A DNA stretch of 64,000 nt, taken from NCBI GenBank assembly GCA_902800795.1, contig CADCFQ010000002.1, positions 1 to 64,000 of the forward strand, given 5' to 3'. This document shows positions 32,183 through 40,902 of this stretch, piece by piece (positions within the stretch are counted from its first letter, which is position 1; each line of letters starts with the position of its first letter). The position numbers and the translations under genes were made by a program. The notes under the pieces were generated by a model, which was given only the letters and a program-made list of their open reading frames with translations, ran no database searches and was not told the origin of the DNA. Origin of the DNA: an uncultured Ruminococcus sp. (GTDB lineage Bacteria > Bacillota > Clostridia > Oscillospirales > Ruminococcaceae).

Positions 32183-34579
32183 CTAGTCCTTTACAAACAC
32201 AGCTTTAACGGTAATATTCTCCGACACGGTAAGGCTCACCTGGCTGCCGTCGGCATCTATCCCTTCCCAGTGGTCAAAGTGCCAGCCGCTTTGCGCCTTA
32301 GCGCTCAGGGTAAAGCTGCAGCCCTCATAATACTCCTGTATCAGCGCCTCACCTGTCGGGGTCCGGTCGATGTATATCTCTCCCTTGCCCTCGGTCTCAA
32401 AGGTCAGCGTGCGCTTATTATTATCAAGGCCAAACTGCTGTGTGACAGCGCTCTGGACAAGCTTCATCCTTCCCTTGAAGAAGCTGTCCATCCTCTCGAG
32501 CATCTTGTTGCAGGCGTTCTCCTTATTTGCCCAGGTGGGGAAGCGGTCATAATAGTTGGCCAGCTCCGCATAGTAGCTGTCCTTGAAGACGCTCAGTGTC
32601 TGCTTATAATTCTCATAGCTGTAATTCATATTGCCAAGCTTCATAAGCTCGGTCACAAGCTTCATTGAAAATTCCTTGTTCTCGATAAGCGCTGCTATCA
32701 GCGGCCCTATGCCCTCTTCGCTCCGCTCGTTCAGATAGGTGAAAATGCTCTTCCGGGTGTTTTTTTCATTATAGTGGTTGCATGACGACTCGGTGTCGAA
32801 CAGATAGAAGCGCCACCTGCCGTCAGAGAAGGTGCCATCCTTGCCTATCTTTCTTGTGCGCCAGCAGGCGTAGTTGTTCTGAGGCCAGTCGGTGTTGAAG
32901 ATATACATCTGTGTCGCACAGTACTGGGCAAAGTTGTCCATATCAAGCATAAGGGATGCTTTTTTATAGTTCTCGTCATCGCTCATAGAGTTCTGGGTGA
33001 TAAAGTCAGACATCTCTTTATACATAGCCATATCCGACTCCAGCCCCACATCCACCTCGCCGCTCTTGATACAAACAACGTCGTCCTCGTCAACGCCGTA
33101 TTTGTCGGCAAAGTAGGTCTCGCTGTAATCCTGAGTCAGCGTATAAAGCCCCCAGTATTCACCGTCGATGAACAGAACGCAGGCGTGTGTCTGCTGGGTG
33201 TCGGGCAGACGCTCGCTTACCATTGACTGGAGCATGGGGTCCTTGAACTTGGAATAGTTGGTGTCGTTGCCGCCGTTTCTCAGCACAAGGGTGTCATACT
33301 CATCTATGACCTTACCATCAACTCCGAGAGCGTCTGCAAAAAGCGGAGCTTCAAAGCTCTTTGCGCCATAGCTGCCCCTTGCGTAAAAACGCAGGGATTT
33401 CTGGTATTCGGCTCTTGACCAGCCGCCCTGTATCCTCATGCCGCAGTCCTGGGAAAGGAGCCTGTCGCCGTTTTCGGTGTAAAGCTCGATGTGGCATTCC
33501 TTCTCCCATTCCCTGCCACGCTGATTATAGTTTGCAGGGACGGAGCCGTTCTTCGGAACACTGTCGTGGGTGTCTTTATACTGGTCAAACACCTTGCCGA
33601 GGGTGTAGATACCGGTGTCATAGTCAAACAGGTCATCCGGGTCGGTGACGACTGAAACTATCGGCAGACCGTTGTGGTTATTGACCACATCCCCGACAAA
33701 ATAAGTTGCGGTCACTGTCCTGCCGTATTTTCCCGAGGAGCCCTTAGCGCAGGCACGGATGACCGTAGCCTTGTCCACGTCCTCATCCTTTGGCAGGAAG
33801 GCCTTGTCCTCGTTATAGTTATTCGAGATAAGCTGGGGGTCTATTGCCGCAAGAACGTTTTTGTCGCCTTTGCGGTCGGTTATCTTTATCGGCTTTTTAT
33901 ACTCCTTCCTCGTATCCGAGGTCTCGGGGTCTGTGCCGTCGGTGGTATAGTATATGGTCTGGCCCTTTGCGGCCGAAAGCTTCAGGCTGAACTCCTTTTC
34001 ATAATATCCGCCCTGCTTTGAAAGACGGACAGTATCGCCCACAGTCTCTTTTTTGTTTTCCTCTGCCGGTGTGGGTTCGCTGACATAGAAGCTTCCCTTA
34101 TCATCCCGTGAATAGGTCATATGCTTGTCAAGCTGCGGCAGCTCCACCGTGCAGACCTCGCTGCCGTTATAAAGAAGGCTTATCCTGTCCTCGCCGGTCC
34201 TCGAGATATTGAAATCGGCATGAGCGCCGTCAAAGTCCTTGTCAAAGCCCGCCTTCGAGCAGTAGACCACCAGATATCCTCCGGCGTCTATCGTGATCCC
34301 GTCAAGAGAAGCGGTCTCGCCGCCGTTTTTGCAAAGGGAGAAGCCGTCCAGAGACTGCTTTTTGTCCTCGGCGTTATAAAGCTCGATCCAGTCACAGGTG
34401 TCGCCTGTGCGGTCAGTAACAAGGGCAGCCTCTGAGCCCGCCGCATTGGAGGGCGATATCTCGTTTATGTAAATGTCGGGATGCCAGAGCCACAGCCACA
34501 AAACAAGACCCAAAAGCCCTGCCAGCACAGCACTGAGCCCGACGATAAGAGCTATCCTTTTGTTTTTTCTGCGTTTCAG
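32183..34579 (-). CDS. CotH-type protein kinase with lamin-tail and chitobiase-like domains
   Basis: 798 residues if translation starts at CTG 34579 (see finding); GTG 34588 is too close to the ribosome site. It begins with a basic tail and one membrane helix (~8-30), so it is anchored outside. A lamin-tail domain spans ~35-140 (INEISPSNA, CDWIELYN, FSLCKNG). A CHB_HEX_C-like stretch sits near 200-235 (TIYYTTDGTDPETS). The CotH kinase domain is at ~300-640, with LRNGGNDTNYSKFKDPML, NTDWPQNNY and WRFYLFDTES motifs. A final beta-module (~725-795) resembles a bacterial repeat (GWHFDHWEG). CotH proteins are atypical kinases that phosphorylate spore-coat or cell-surface proteins. A consensus promoter is upstream. 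Confidence 0.83.
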   Translation of the reverse strand: MKRRKNKRIALIVGLSAVLAGLLGLVLWLWLWHPDIYINEISPSNAAGSEAALVTDRTGDTCDWIELYNAEDKKQSLDGFSLCKNGGETASLDGITIDAGGYLVVYCSKAGFDKDFDGAHADFNISRTGEDRISLLYNGSEVCTVELPQLDKHMTYSRDDKGSFYVSEPTPAEENKKETVGDTVRLSKQGGYYEKEFSLKLSAAKGQTIYYTTDGTDPETSDTRKEYKKPIKITDRKGDKNVLAAIDPQLISNNYNEDKAFLPKDEDVDKATVIRACAKGSSGKYGRTVTATYFVGDVVNNHNGLPIVSVVTDPDDLFDYDTGIYTLGKVFDQYKDTHDSVPKNGSVPANYNQRGREWEKECHIELYTENGDRLLSQDCGMRIQGGWSRAEYQKSLRFYARGSYGAKSFEAPLFADALGVDGKVIDEYDTLVLRNGGNDTNYSKFKDPMLQSMVSERLPDTQQTHACVLFIDGEYWGLYTLTQDYSETYFADKYGVDEDDVVCIKSGEVDVGLESDMAMYKEMSDFITQNSMSDDENYKKASLMLDMDNFAQYCATQMYIFNTDWPQNNYACWRTRKIGKDGTFSDGRWRFYLFDTESSCNHYNEKNTRKSIFTYLNERSEEGIGPLIAALIENKEFSMKLVTELMKLGNMNYSYENYKQTLSVFKDSYYAELANYYDRFPTWANKENACNKMLERMDSFFKGRMKLVQSAVTQQFGLDNNKRTLTFETEGKGEIYIDRTPTGEALIQEYYEGCSFTLSAKAQSGWHFDHWEGIDADGSQVSLTVSENITVKAVFVKD

Positions 34580-34691
34580 CCCCGACACCTCCTTTGAAGC
34601 TCTGCTTACAGCGGATCGGCAAGGCGCAAAAGGGTAGTCTCCCCTGGGTGGGAAGATAACGGTTTTGCGCTAAGATCACACTATCATAGCT

Positions 34692-34720
34692 ATTATAACA
34701 ATTTTTTAAAATTATGTCAA
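34692..34720 (-). promoter_or_regulatory. Consensus promoter of the CotH gene
   Basis: On the minus strand TTGACA (34720-34715), 17 bases, TATAAT (34697-34692). Both boxes are perfect. Confidence 0.9.
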
Positions 34721-34844
34721 CCAGTTATGACGGCCGCTGCATTATCTGTCCTGTTTTTTGTACCTTTATTGCTGACCGGGCGCCATTGTATCATAATAGC
34801 TATAAATCCATAGCGGAATTGTCAAATTTTTTCGTATCAGACAC

Positions 34845-34873
34845 TTGACGAAAAGCGTCATAAATGTTATGAT
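34845..34873 (+). promoter_or_regulatory. Promoter of the LysA-like decarboxylase
   Basis: TTGACG (34845-34850), 17 bases, TATGAT (34868-34873), preceded by TGT. It stands back-to-back with the CotH promoter, about 125 bases apart. Confidence 0.78.
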
Positions 34874-34936
34874 AATAGTGTATTTCCGCATCTGCCGAAA
34901 GGCTCTATGCGGCATCTTATCGAAAGGAAGTATAAT

Positions 34937-36202
34937 ATGAAGACACCCTTTATAAACAAGCAGAAGGCCGAGGAGATAGCAGCACAGTTCCCGACCCCGT
35001 TCCATGTCTATGACGAAAAGGGCATAAGACAGAGAGCAAGAGACCTCTTCAAGGCTTTTTCCTGGAACAAGGGCTACAGAGAGTATTTCGCCGTAAAGGC
35101 TACGCCCAACCCCTACATTCTCAACATCCTCAAGGAAGAGGGCTGCGGTGTTGACTGCTCATCCCTGACCGAGCTTATGATGAGCGACTGCTGCGGCTTC
35201 AAGGGCGAGGACATTATGTTCTCCTCAAACGTTACTCCCGAGGAGGACTATAAAATGGCAAGAGAGCTGGGCGCTTTCATCAACCTTGATGATTTCACCC
35301 ATATCGACTTTCTCGATAAGCTCTGCGGTATCCCCGAGACTATCTGCTGCCGCTTCAATCCCGGCGGAAGCTTTGCGATAGAGTCTCAGATAATGGACAC
35401 CCCCGGCGAGGCTAAATACGGCTTTACCGAGGAGCAGCTGTTTGAAGGCTTCAGGATACTCCAGCAGAAGGGTGCAAAGCATTTCGGCATCCACGCATTC
35501 CTGGCTTCAAACACAGTTTCCAATGCTTATTATCCCAAGCTTGCAAGGATACTCTTTGACCTTGCTGTAAGGCTCCACAAGGAGACAGGCGCAGACATTA
35601 AGTTTGTAAACCTCTCCGGCGGTATCGGGATAGGCTATAAGCCCGACGACCCCCAGAACGACATTTTCGCTATCGGCGAGGGCGTAAGGCAGGCCTTTGA
35701 AGAGATAATGGTACCGGCCGGTCTCGGCGATGTGGCGATCTTCACAGAGCTGGGAAGATATATGCTGGCTCCCTTCGGTCATCTTGTTACCAAGTGTGTT
35801 CACCAGAAGCACATCTATAAAGAGTACATAGGCGTTGACGCTACTGCCTGCGACCTTATGAGGCCTGCTATGTACGGCGCTTATCACCATATCACAGTGC
35901 TGGGCAAAGAGAATGCTCCCTGCGACCACAAGTATGACGTCACAGGCTCCCTTTGCGAGAACAACGACAAGTTCGCTGTAGACAGGATGCTTCCGGAGAT
36001 AAACATCGGAGATATCCTCTGTATCCATGACAGCGGCGCTCACGGCTACGCTATGGGATATAACTACAACGGCAGATTGAGGCACGCCGAGATCCTCCTC
36101 CACGAGGACGGCAGCTTTGATATGATAAGAAGAGCAGAGACACCCAAGGACTATTTCGCAACATTTGACTTCACTGATATTCTCGACAAGTACAGAAAGT
36201 AA
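34937..36202 (+). CDS. lysA: Diaminopimelate decarboxylase-like PLP enzyme (fold III)
   Basis: 421 residues from ATG 34937 with AAAGGAAG upstream; the extension to 34907 is dropped. K54 in YFAVKATPNP binds PLP. The glycine-rich phosphate loop is LSGGIGIGY; ELGRYMLAPFG follows the family's EPGR motif with L for P. The subunit-interface motif is GSLCENNDKF, where most LysA proteins have CESxD; that change could alter substrate choice. DSGAHGYAMGYNYNG closes the site. It would make lysine from meso-diaminopimelate, balancing peptidoglycan supply. The next gene is an LCP cell-wall ligase. Confidence 0.85.
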   Translation: MKTPFINKQKAEEIAAQFPTPFHVYDEKGIRQRARDLFKAFSWNKGYREYFAVKATPNPYILNILKEEGCGVDCSSLTELMMSDCCGFKGEDIMFSSNVTPEEDYKMARELGAFINLDDFTHIDFLDKLCGIPETICCRFNPGGSFAIESQIMDTPGEAKYGFTEEQLFEGFRILQQKGAKHFGIHAFLASNTVSNAYYPKLARILFDLAVRLHKETGADIKFVNLSGGIGIGYKPDDPQNDIFAIGEGVRQAFEEIMVPAGLGDVAIFTELGRYMLAPFGHLVTKCVHQKHIYKEYIGVDATACDLMRPAMYGAYHHITVLGKENAPCDHKYDVTGSLCENNDKFAVDRMLPEINIGDILCIHDSGAHGYAMGYNYNGRLRHAEILLHEDGSFDMIRRAETPKDYFATFDFTDILDKYRK

Positions 36203-36239
36203 GATCAGCGGCCGGATCAGGCGGCGCTGAACTGATCTT
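36201..36239 (+). promoter_or_regulatory. Intercistronic hairpin between lysA and the LCP gene
   Basis: AAGATCAG (36201-36208) pairs with CTGATCTT (36232-36239), starting at the stop codon. There is no T-run, and a strong ribosome site (GGAGGAA) follows at once. It looks like a processing or stability element rather than a terminator. Confidence 0.4.
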
Positions 36240-36255
36240 GATCGGAGGAACGAAA

Positions 36256-37419
36256 ATGGACAAAGAAAAAGAAGTATTTGTTCAGGGCGCAGAGCCCCAG
36301 CCTGTCAGAAAAGCTGTCGAAGACAGCAGCTCAGAGCACCACCACCATCATCACCACTCGGAACATCACCACCACTCGGGACAGCACCACAGCCACCACG
36401 GAAAGAAGAAAAAGAAAAAGAAGATGTCGGCGGCTAAAAAGTCGCTCATCCTTATCCTCATCGTTATCTTCTTAGCTCTTGTGGCTATCGGCATAGTTCT
36501 TCTTATAATCCACCACTATATCTCACTTATGAATATCGTTCCGGTGAACAAGCAGTATGAGATATATGACACCGTAACCGACGACGACCTTACCAACCAG
36601 CCGGACTCTCCGAAGGACAAGATCGACGATCTTGAAAAGAACAACCGTGACGCTATGGAGAACGGCATAATGAAGGACAAGGACGTGCTCAATGTCCTGC
36701 TCATCGGTACCGACGGCAGAACAGAGGACGAGCGAGGCCGTTCCGACAGTATGATACTGTTCTCGATAAACAAGAAGACCGAGAAGATAATAATGACCTC
36801 CTTTATGCGTGACATCTATCTGGAGATTCCCAATATCGAATCCACAAGGCTTAACCACGCCTATGCCTACGGCGGCCCGCCGCTGCTGGTAAAGACTATC
36901 GAGCAGAACTTCAGGATAAAGATTGACCGCTGGGCACAGATAAACTTCACATCTTTTGAGAGAACTATCGACAAGATAGGCGGCGTCGAGATCGACGTTA
37001 TGCCCGATGAAGTGCCGTATATCAGCGGTGTTGACCACAGCGGAAAGCAGCTTTTAAACGGCAAGCAGGCGCTTGCTTATTCAAGGATCCGTGTCATCGG
37101 CACCGACTTCAAGAGAACACAGCGCCAGAGAAACGTTCTGGAAAAGATAGTCCAGAAGGCAAAGGGCATGAGCCTTTCAGAGCTTGACGACCTTATGGAG
37201 GCAGTTCTTCCCGAAGTGACCACCAATATGCAGGAAAGCGAGATCCTCGATCTGCTCTGGGACTCCAGAGAGCTGCTAAGCTATGAAAGAGTTCAGTGCA
37301 GGGTGCCTAAGAATGATTCCTGGGAATATCTGACCATACGCCAGATGAGCGTTCTCGGTATCGACTTTGATGATAATATCAAATACCTGTGGCAGAACAT
37401 CTACAACAGAATAGAATAA
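36256..37419 (+). CDS. LytR-CpsA-Psr (LCP) family ligase with His/Lys-rich tail
   Basis: 387 residues from ATG 36256, which follows GGAGGAACG. The cytoplasmic N-terminus (about residues 27-57) holds 15 histidines in four blocks, followed by seven lysines. A single membrane helix follows at ~64-88. The LCP catalytic domain (~140-290) has VLLIGTDGR, GRSDSMILFSI and FMRDIYLEIP, with conserved arginines and aspartates that bind the polyprenyl-pyrophosphate. LCP enzymes attach teichoic acid or capsule to peptidoglycan. The His-rich tail is unusual in the family and could bind metal. Confidence 0.88.
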   Translation: MDKEKEVFVQGAEPQPVRKAVEDSSSEHHHHHHHSEHHHHSGQHHSHHGKKKKKKKMSAAKKSLILILIVIFLALVAIGIVLLIIHHYISLMNIVPVNKQYEIYDTVTDDDLTNQPDSPKDKIDDLEKNNRDAMENGIMKDKDVLNVLLIGTDGRTEDERGRSDSMILFSINKKTEKIIMTSFMRDIYLEIPNIESTRLNHAYAYGGPPLLVKTIEQNFRIKIDRWAQINFTSFERTIDKIGGVEIDVMPDEVPYISGVDHSGKQLLNGKQALAYSRIRVIGTDFKRTQRQRNVLEKIVQKAKGMSLSELDDLMEAVLPEVTTNMQESEILDLLWDSRELLSYERVQCRVPKNDSWEYLTIRQMSVLGIDFDDNIKYLWQNIYNRIE

Positions 37420-37426
37420 AACAAAA

Positions 37427-37466
37427 CAGCACGTTACCGATCAACATCGGCAGCGTGCTGCTTTTT
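37427..37466 (+). terminator. Terminator of the LCP gene
   Basis: CAGCACG...CCGAT pairs with ATCGG...CGTGCTG around CAAC, followed by TTTTT. Confidence 0.85.
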
Positions 37467-37475
37467 GTCCCATAT

Positions 37476-37501
37476 AAAAAGCCCCCGCCTGCGGCGGGGG
37501 C
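37476..37501 (-). terminator. Terminator of the DUF1934 gene
   Basis: GCCCCCGCC, three bases, GGCGGGGGC; on the minus strand TTTTT follows. It contains the palindrome CCGCCTGCGGCGG. Confidence 0.88.
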
Positions 37502-37515
37502 ACTGAAAGAGCTTA

Positions 37516-37956
37516 TCAACTTGTCACAGATGTCTGGTGGGGCTGACATTCGATCTTCACATCGAAGTCTCCCACATAGCTGGAATTTACATCTATCACA
37601 TAGTGAAATTCCAAAAGACCTCCGTCTGCGCCGACTGTGGACTTTATACTGGTGGCATTTATCCCCACCATGAACTCACCGTAAGGAGTGCCGTATGCAC
37701 AATGGTGCTTTTTGCCCATCTCTATCACAAGGTTTGAAACAACGTTTCCCCTGCGGTTCATAACGACCTTGTTGCTGTCAAAGAACTCCAGCGAGGTCGT
37801 GCTCCCCTCAAAGCCGGTGGCTTCTGTCTCCTCATAGGAGATTATATAGCCCCCCTCCGTCATCTCAAGAGTGCCCAGCGACAAAAGCTCGGTCTCTTCG
37901 GTGTCGCTGCCGTCGTTCTGCCTGCTGAGAAGCCTTATAGATACATCCTTCTTCAA
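37516..37956 (-). CDS. DUF1934 (YwiB-like) beta-barrel protein
   Basis: 146 residues from TTG 37956, chosen because ACGGAGG stands seven bases upstream; a GTG at 37980 lies ahead of that ribosome site. The predicted all-beta protein has the family pattern: K-x-V-x-I-R at the start, GYIISYEETEATGFEG, then MNRRGNVVSNLVIEMGKKHHCAYGTPYG in pieces and a late GGLLEFHYVIDVN strand. YwiB is of unknown function in Bacillus. It is last in a ddl-murI-DUF1934 operon. Confidence 0.82.
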   Translation of the reverse strand: MKKDVSIRLLSRQNDGSDTEETELLSLGTLEMTEGGYIISYEETEATGFEGSTTSLEFFDSNKVVMNRRGNVVSNLVIEMGKKHHCAYGTPYGEFMVGINATSIKSTVGADGGLLEFHYVIDVNSSYVGDFDVKIECQPHQTSVTS

Positions 37957-37985
37957 TTCAAGACCTCCGTTTTGTTTCACCTTTA

Positions 37986-38804
37986 TCAGCCCTTATCTGT
38001 AAGGCTGACCTTTATTATATCTGCGTTTATATCTCTCCCCAGGAACTTTCTCACGTTCTGTGCAAACAGGCTTGCGCTGTCAGTGCAGCACAGACGTATA
38101 CGCCCCTGTGTTTTTCTGTCTGCGGCTTCACCGCTGTCCTTCAGCTGTTTTGCTGCGTGTCCCGCAAGCTCGGCGCTTGAAGATATCAGCTTCACTCCCC
38201 TGCCCATATACTCCGAGATGACCTCCGAGAAATGAGGGAAATGTGTGCAGCCAAGTATAAGCGTATCGACGCCTGCTTCCCTTATGGCTCTGAGGTACTC
38301 CTCGGTAAAGAACCTTGCAGGCGGACAGTCAGGCGAGGTATAACCGTTTTCTGCCAGCGGCACCAGCATAGGACAAGCCTTGCCCGTGACCGATATGCCG
38401 CTGTCAAGAGAAGCGAGCTGTCTGTCATAGGCTCCTGTGCTTATGGATGCTCCCGTTGCGATAATGCCTATCTTCTTGTTTTCGGTCGCCTTATATGCCG
38501 CTTCCACCGCAGGTGTCACCACACCGCTTATCGGCACGCCGATGCTATCGCTGTCGATAGCATCCAGCACAGAGGAGACCGTTCCGCAGGCCACAAGTAT
38601 CATCTTGACATCATGCCTTTTAAGAAAAGCTATATCCTCTTTCGCATACTCGATTATGGTGTCTCTGCTCCTTGTTCCATAGGGCACACGGGCAGTATCA
38701 CCAAGATAGACTATATCCTCATTGGGCATGAGGCGCATAAGCTCCTCCACGCAGGAGAGCCCTCCCACGCCCGAGTCGAAAACACCTATCGGCGCATTAT
38801 TCAT
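37986..38804 (-). CDS. murI: Glutamate racemase
   Basis: 272 residues from ATG 38804. It supplies D-glutamate for peptidoglycan. GVFDSGVGGLSC and YLGDTARVPYG are standard. The second catalytic cysteine is in LGCTHFP. The first is in VACGTVSS, where most racemases have ACNTA; glycine for asparagine next to the catalytic cysteine is a visible deviation. The ddl stop overlaps the start by eight bases, so ligase and racemase are coupled, a logical pairing since both make D-amino-acid precursors. Confidence 0.9.
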   Translation of the reverse strand: MNNAPIGVFDSGVGGLSCVEELMRLMPNEDIVYLGDTARVPYGTRSRDTIIEYAKEDIAFLKRHDVKMILVACGTVSSVLDAIDSDSIGVPISGVVTPAVEAAYKATENKKIGIIATGASISTGAYDRQLASLDSGISVTGKACPMLVPLAENGYTSPDCPPARFFTEEYLRAIREAGVDTLILGCTHFPHFSEVISEYMGRGVKLISSSAELAGHAAKQLKDSGEAADRKTQGRIRLCCTDSASLFAQNVRKFLGRDINADIIKVSLTDKG

Positions 38805-39873
38805 AGTCGACCCCCGCTCTGTCAAGGGCAAGCTTTATAAGTCTGTCCTCCTGCTCCGCAAAGCTGATGCCTGCGTGCTCCATAAGCTTTGGATACATAC
38901 TTATGGGAGTATGGCCGGGCATGGTGTTTATCTCGTTGAGGATCACCTCTCCCTTTTCTGTCAGGAAGAAATCCACTCTCGAAAGGCCGCAGCAGCCGAT
39001 AGCCTTATAAGCCTTAACGGCTGTCTGCCTGATAAGCTCCGAGCTCTCCTCGGGAATGTTTGCAGGGATATAGGTCTTTGACTCTGCGTTATTGTATTTT
39101 GCGTCAAAATCGTAGAACTCATTTGCAGCAGCTATCTCGCCCACAGCCGAAGCAAAGGGCTCGGTGTTGCCCATAACGGCACACTCGCACTCACGGCCGA
39201 TGACCTCTTCCTCAACGACAACTATCCTGTCGTGAGCAAAGGCAAGCTTTATTCCGGCCTTGAGCTCTTCAAGATCCCTGACCTTGGAGATGCCCACAGA
39301 GGAGCCGCAGTTTGCAGGCTTTACATACATAGGATAGGAAAGCTTCTCCTCGCACTCGGCACATTTTTCATCAAGCCTTGCGCTGTCACAAAGCAGGACC
39401 TTGACCCACTTTGCCATTTTTATACCGTGCTGCTCGAGTATGGTATGAGTAACGCTCTTGTCCATACAGCAGGCAGAGGAGATAAGGTCACAGCCCACAT
39501 AAGGGATCTCCGCCAGGTCGAGCAGACCCTGGAGCGTTCCGTCCTCGCCGTTCTTTCCGTGGATAACGGGGAACACCACATCTATCCTCACCTTTGAAAC
39601 GTCATCGCCGCTGAAGGTTATTATACCCTTATGTATAGGGTCGGGGCTGATAACGCAGGGCAGATTGTCGGGACAGCTCTCCCAGCTTCCGTCCTTTATC
39701 ATCTCGGGGTCGCCCATAAAGCGGAACCAGTGACCCTTCTTTGTTATGCCCACCATAACGATATCATATTTGTCCTTTGGTATCGAAGCGATTATATGTG
39801 ATGCCGAGATCAGCGAGATATCATGCTCGTTAGATCTTCCGCCGAAAACGACAGCCACTTTTATCCTTGCCAA
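38797..39873 (-). CDS. ddl: D-alanine--D-alanine ligase
   Basis: 359 residues from TTG 39873, preceded by GAGGGTG at eight bases. The extension to 39927 would begin at the transcription start and is not credible. It has the ATP-grasp fold: VVFGGRSNEHDISLISA at the N-terminus, YVKPANCGSSVGISKV in the middle, and LSRVDFFLTEKGEVILNEIN near the end for metal binding. It joins two D-alanines for the peptidoglycan stem. It is first in an operon with murI and DUF1934. Confidence 0.93.
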   Translation of the reverse strand: MARIKVAVVFGGRSNEHDISLISASHIIASIPKDKYDIVMVGITKKGHWFRFMGDPEMIKDGSWESCPDNLPCVISPDPIHKGIITFSGDDVSKVRIDVVFPVIHGKNGEDGTLQGLLDLAEIPYVGCDLISSACCMDKSVTHTILEQHGIKMAKWVKVLLCDSARLDEKCAECEEKLSYPMYVKPANCGSSVGISKVRDLEELKAGIKLAFAHDRIVVVEEEVIGRECECAVMGNTEPFASAVGEIAAANEFYDFDAKYNNAESKTYIPANIPEESSELIRQTAVKAYKAIGCCGLSRVDFFLTEKGEVILNEINTMPGHTPISMYPKLMEHAGISFAEQEDRLIKLALDRAGVDYE

Positions 39874-39935
39874 TGATAACACACCCTCACTTATGCAAAA
39901 GCTTTCGCTTTGCTTATATTTTGTCATACCTGATT

Positions 39936-39964
39936 ATTATACCACATTATATGTCAAATGTAAA
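39936..39964 (-). promoter_or_regulatory. Promoter of the ddl operon
   Basis: On the minus strand TTTACA (39964-39959), 17 bases, TATAAT (39941-39936), with TGG before the -10. A TTGACA inside the spacer is too close to the -10 to be used with it. Confidence 0.78.
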
Positions 39965-40000
39965 GGTATCATTCTAAACTTTCTCTCAAAGCACAAAACA

Positions 40001-40028
40001 GCCCGAAAGCTTTCACACACTTTCGGGC
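40001..40028 (-). terminator. Terminator of the recA-region operon
   Basis: GCCCGAAAG (40001-40009) pairs with CTTTCGGGC (40020-40028); on the minus strand TGTTTTGTG follows. Confidence 0.8.
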
Positions 40029-40038
40029 AGATTTGCCA

Positions 40039-40884
40039 TTATTCTTCCGTAACATCCTCTGTGGGATACTCGATTATGAGCTGAGAATCCACTGTTTCTC
40101 CCCAAAGGATGTGGTCAAGCTTTCCGTCGTCAAGGAACACAGCAAAATAAGTGTCCTTGACATCATCCGGCAGCTGTTCCTTTATGCGCTTAATAAACTC
40201 GTCGTCCTCGGATGACAGATAGTTTATGAACTCGAACTTATAGTCCTCGCTCTTTGAAAGCTCGTCAAAGGCGTTCTGTGCGGCATCGTAAACAGCCTTG
40301 GCGTTGTCCATTATCTTCTGCGAATACTCGTCCTCGATAGTCTTTGAAAGATAGGCATCCGCCTTGGTGCCGACATAGCATATCTTCCACTGCTTGTCGC
40401 TGCTATCCTGGATGAGGACTATATACTTCGAGACAGGCTCCACGCCCTCTCCATAGGTAGCCGTTACTGCAAGACCGCAGGCCTTGTCATAGGACTCCTC
40501 CACGTTCACCTTCGCAATAAAGCCGCAGTTGTCATGGTCAAACTCGAACTTGAAATCGTCCTCGTTATACTCAAACTGCTCACCCGGATCTGTGCTCATA
40601 AGATACTCATACCTTGCGGCATAGTAGTCCGACATTATCTTTGTAAGCTCTTCGTCAAAGCCCTTGCCCTGGGCCTTCATATAGGTTATGGCCACCTTTT
40701 TCGGCTCAAGCATCGGGTCTGTCTGCTCTGTGCTGTCATCACTTACGGGTGCGGCGGCACTCACCGCCTCGGTCTGCGCAGGCGCTTCGCTGCTGGTGTC
40801 GTTCTCTGTCAGCGAGCAGGCGCATAAAGACAGCGCAAGAACTGCCGCCATGGCAGCCGTGAGCCGTCTGATGTTAAAACACAT
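40039..40884 (-). CDS. Lipoprotein of unknown function
   Basis: 281 residues. The N-terminus has a basic start, a hydrophobic core and the lipobox-like LSLCAC, so the second cysteine (about residue 23) is probably lipidated. A Ser/Thr/Ala/Glu-rich linker follows to about residue 55. The rest is a mixed alpha/beta domain rich in D, E, K and Y, without a family I recognise; it has a weak look of an NTF2-like or DUF-type extracellular domain. It begins 18 bases after recX and is the last gene before the operon's terminator. Confidence 0.7.
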   Translation of the reverse strand: MCFNIRRLTAAMAAVLALSLCACSLTENDTSSEAPAQTEAVSAAAPVSDDSTEQTDPMLEPKKVAITYMKAQGKGFDEELTKIMSDYYAARYEYLMSTDPGEQFEYNEDDFKFEFDHDNCGFIAKVNVEESYDKACGLAVTATYGEGVEPVSKYIVLIQDSSDKQWKICYVGTKADAYLSKTIEDEYSQKIMDNAKAVYDAAQNAFDELSKSEDYKFEFINYLSSEDDEFIKRIKEQLPDDVKDTYFAVFLDDGKLDHILWGETVDSQLIIEYPTEDVTEE

Positions 40885-40902
40885 TGTGTTTCCTCCTTAG
40901 TT

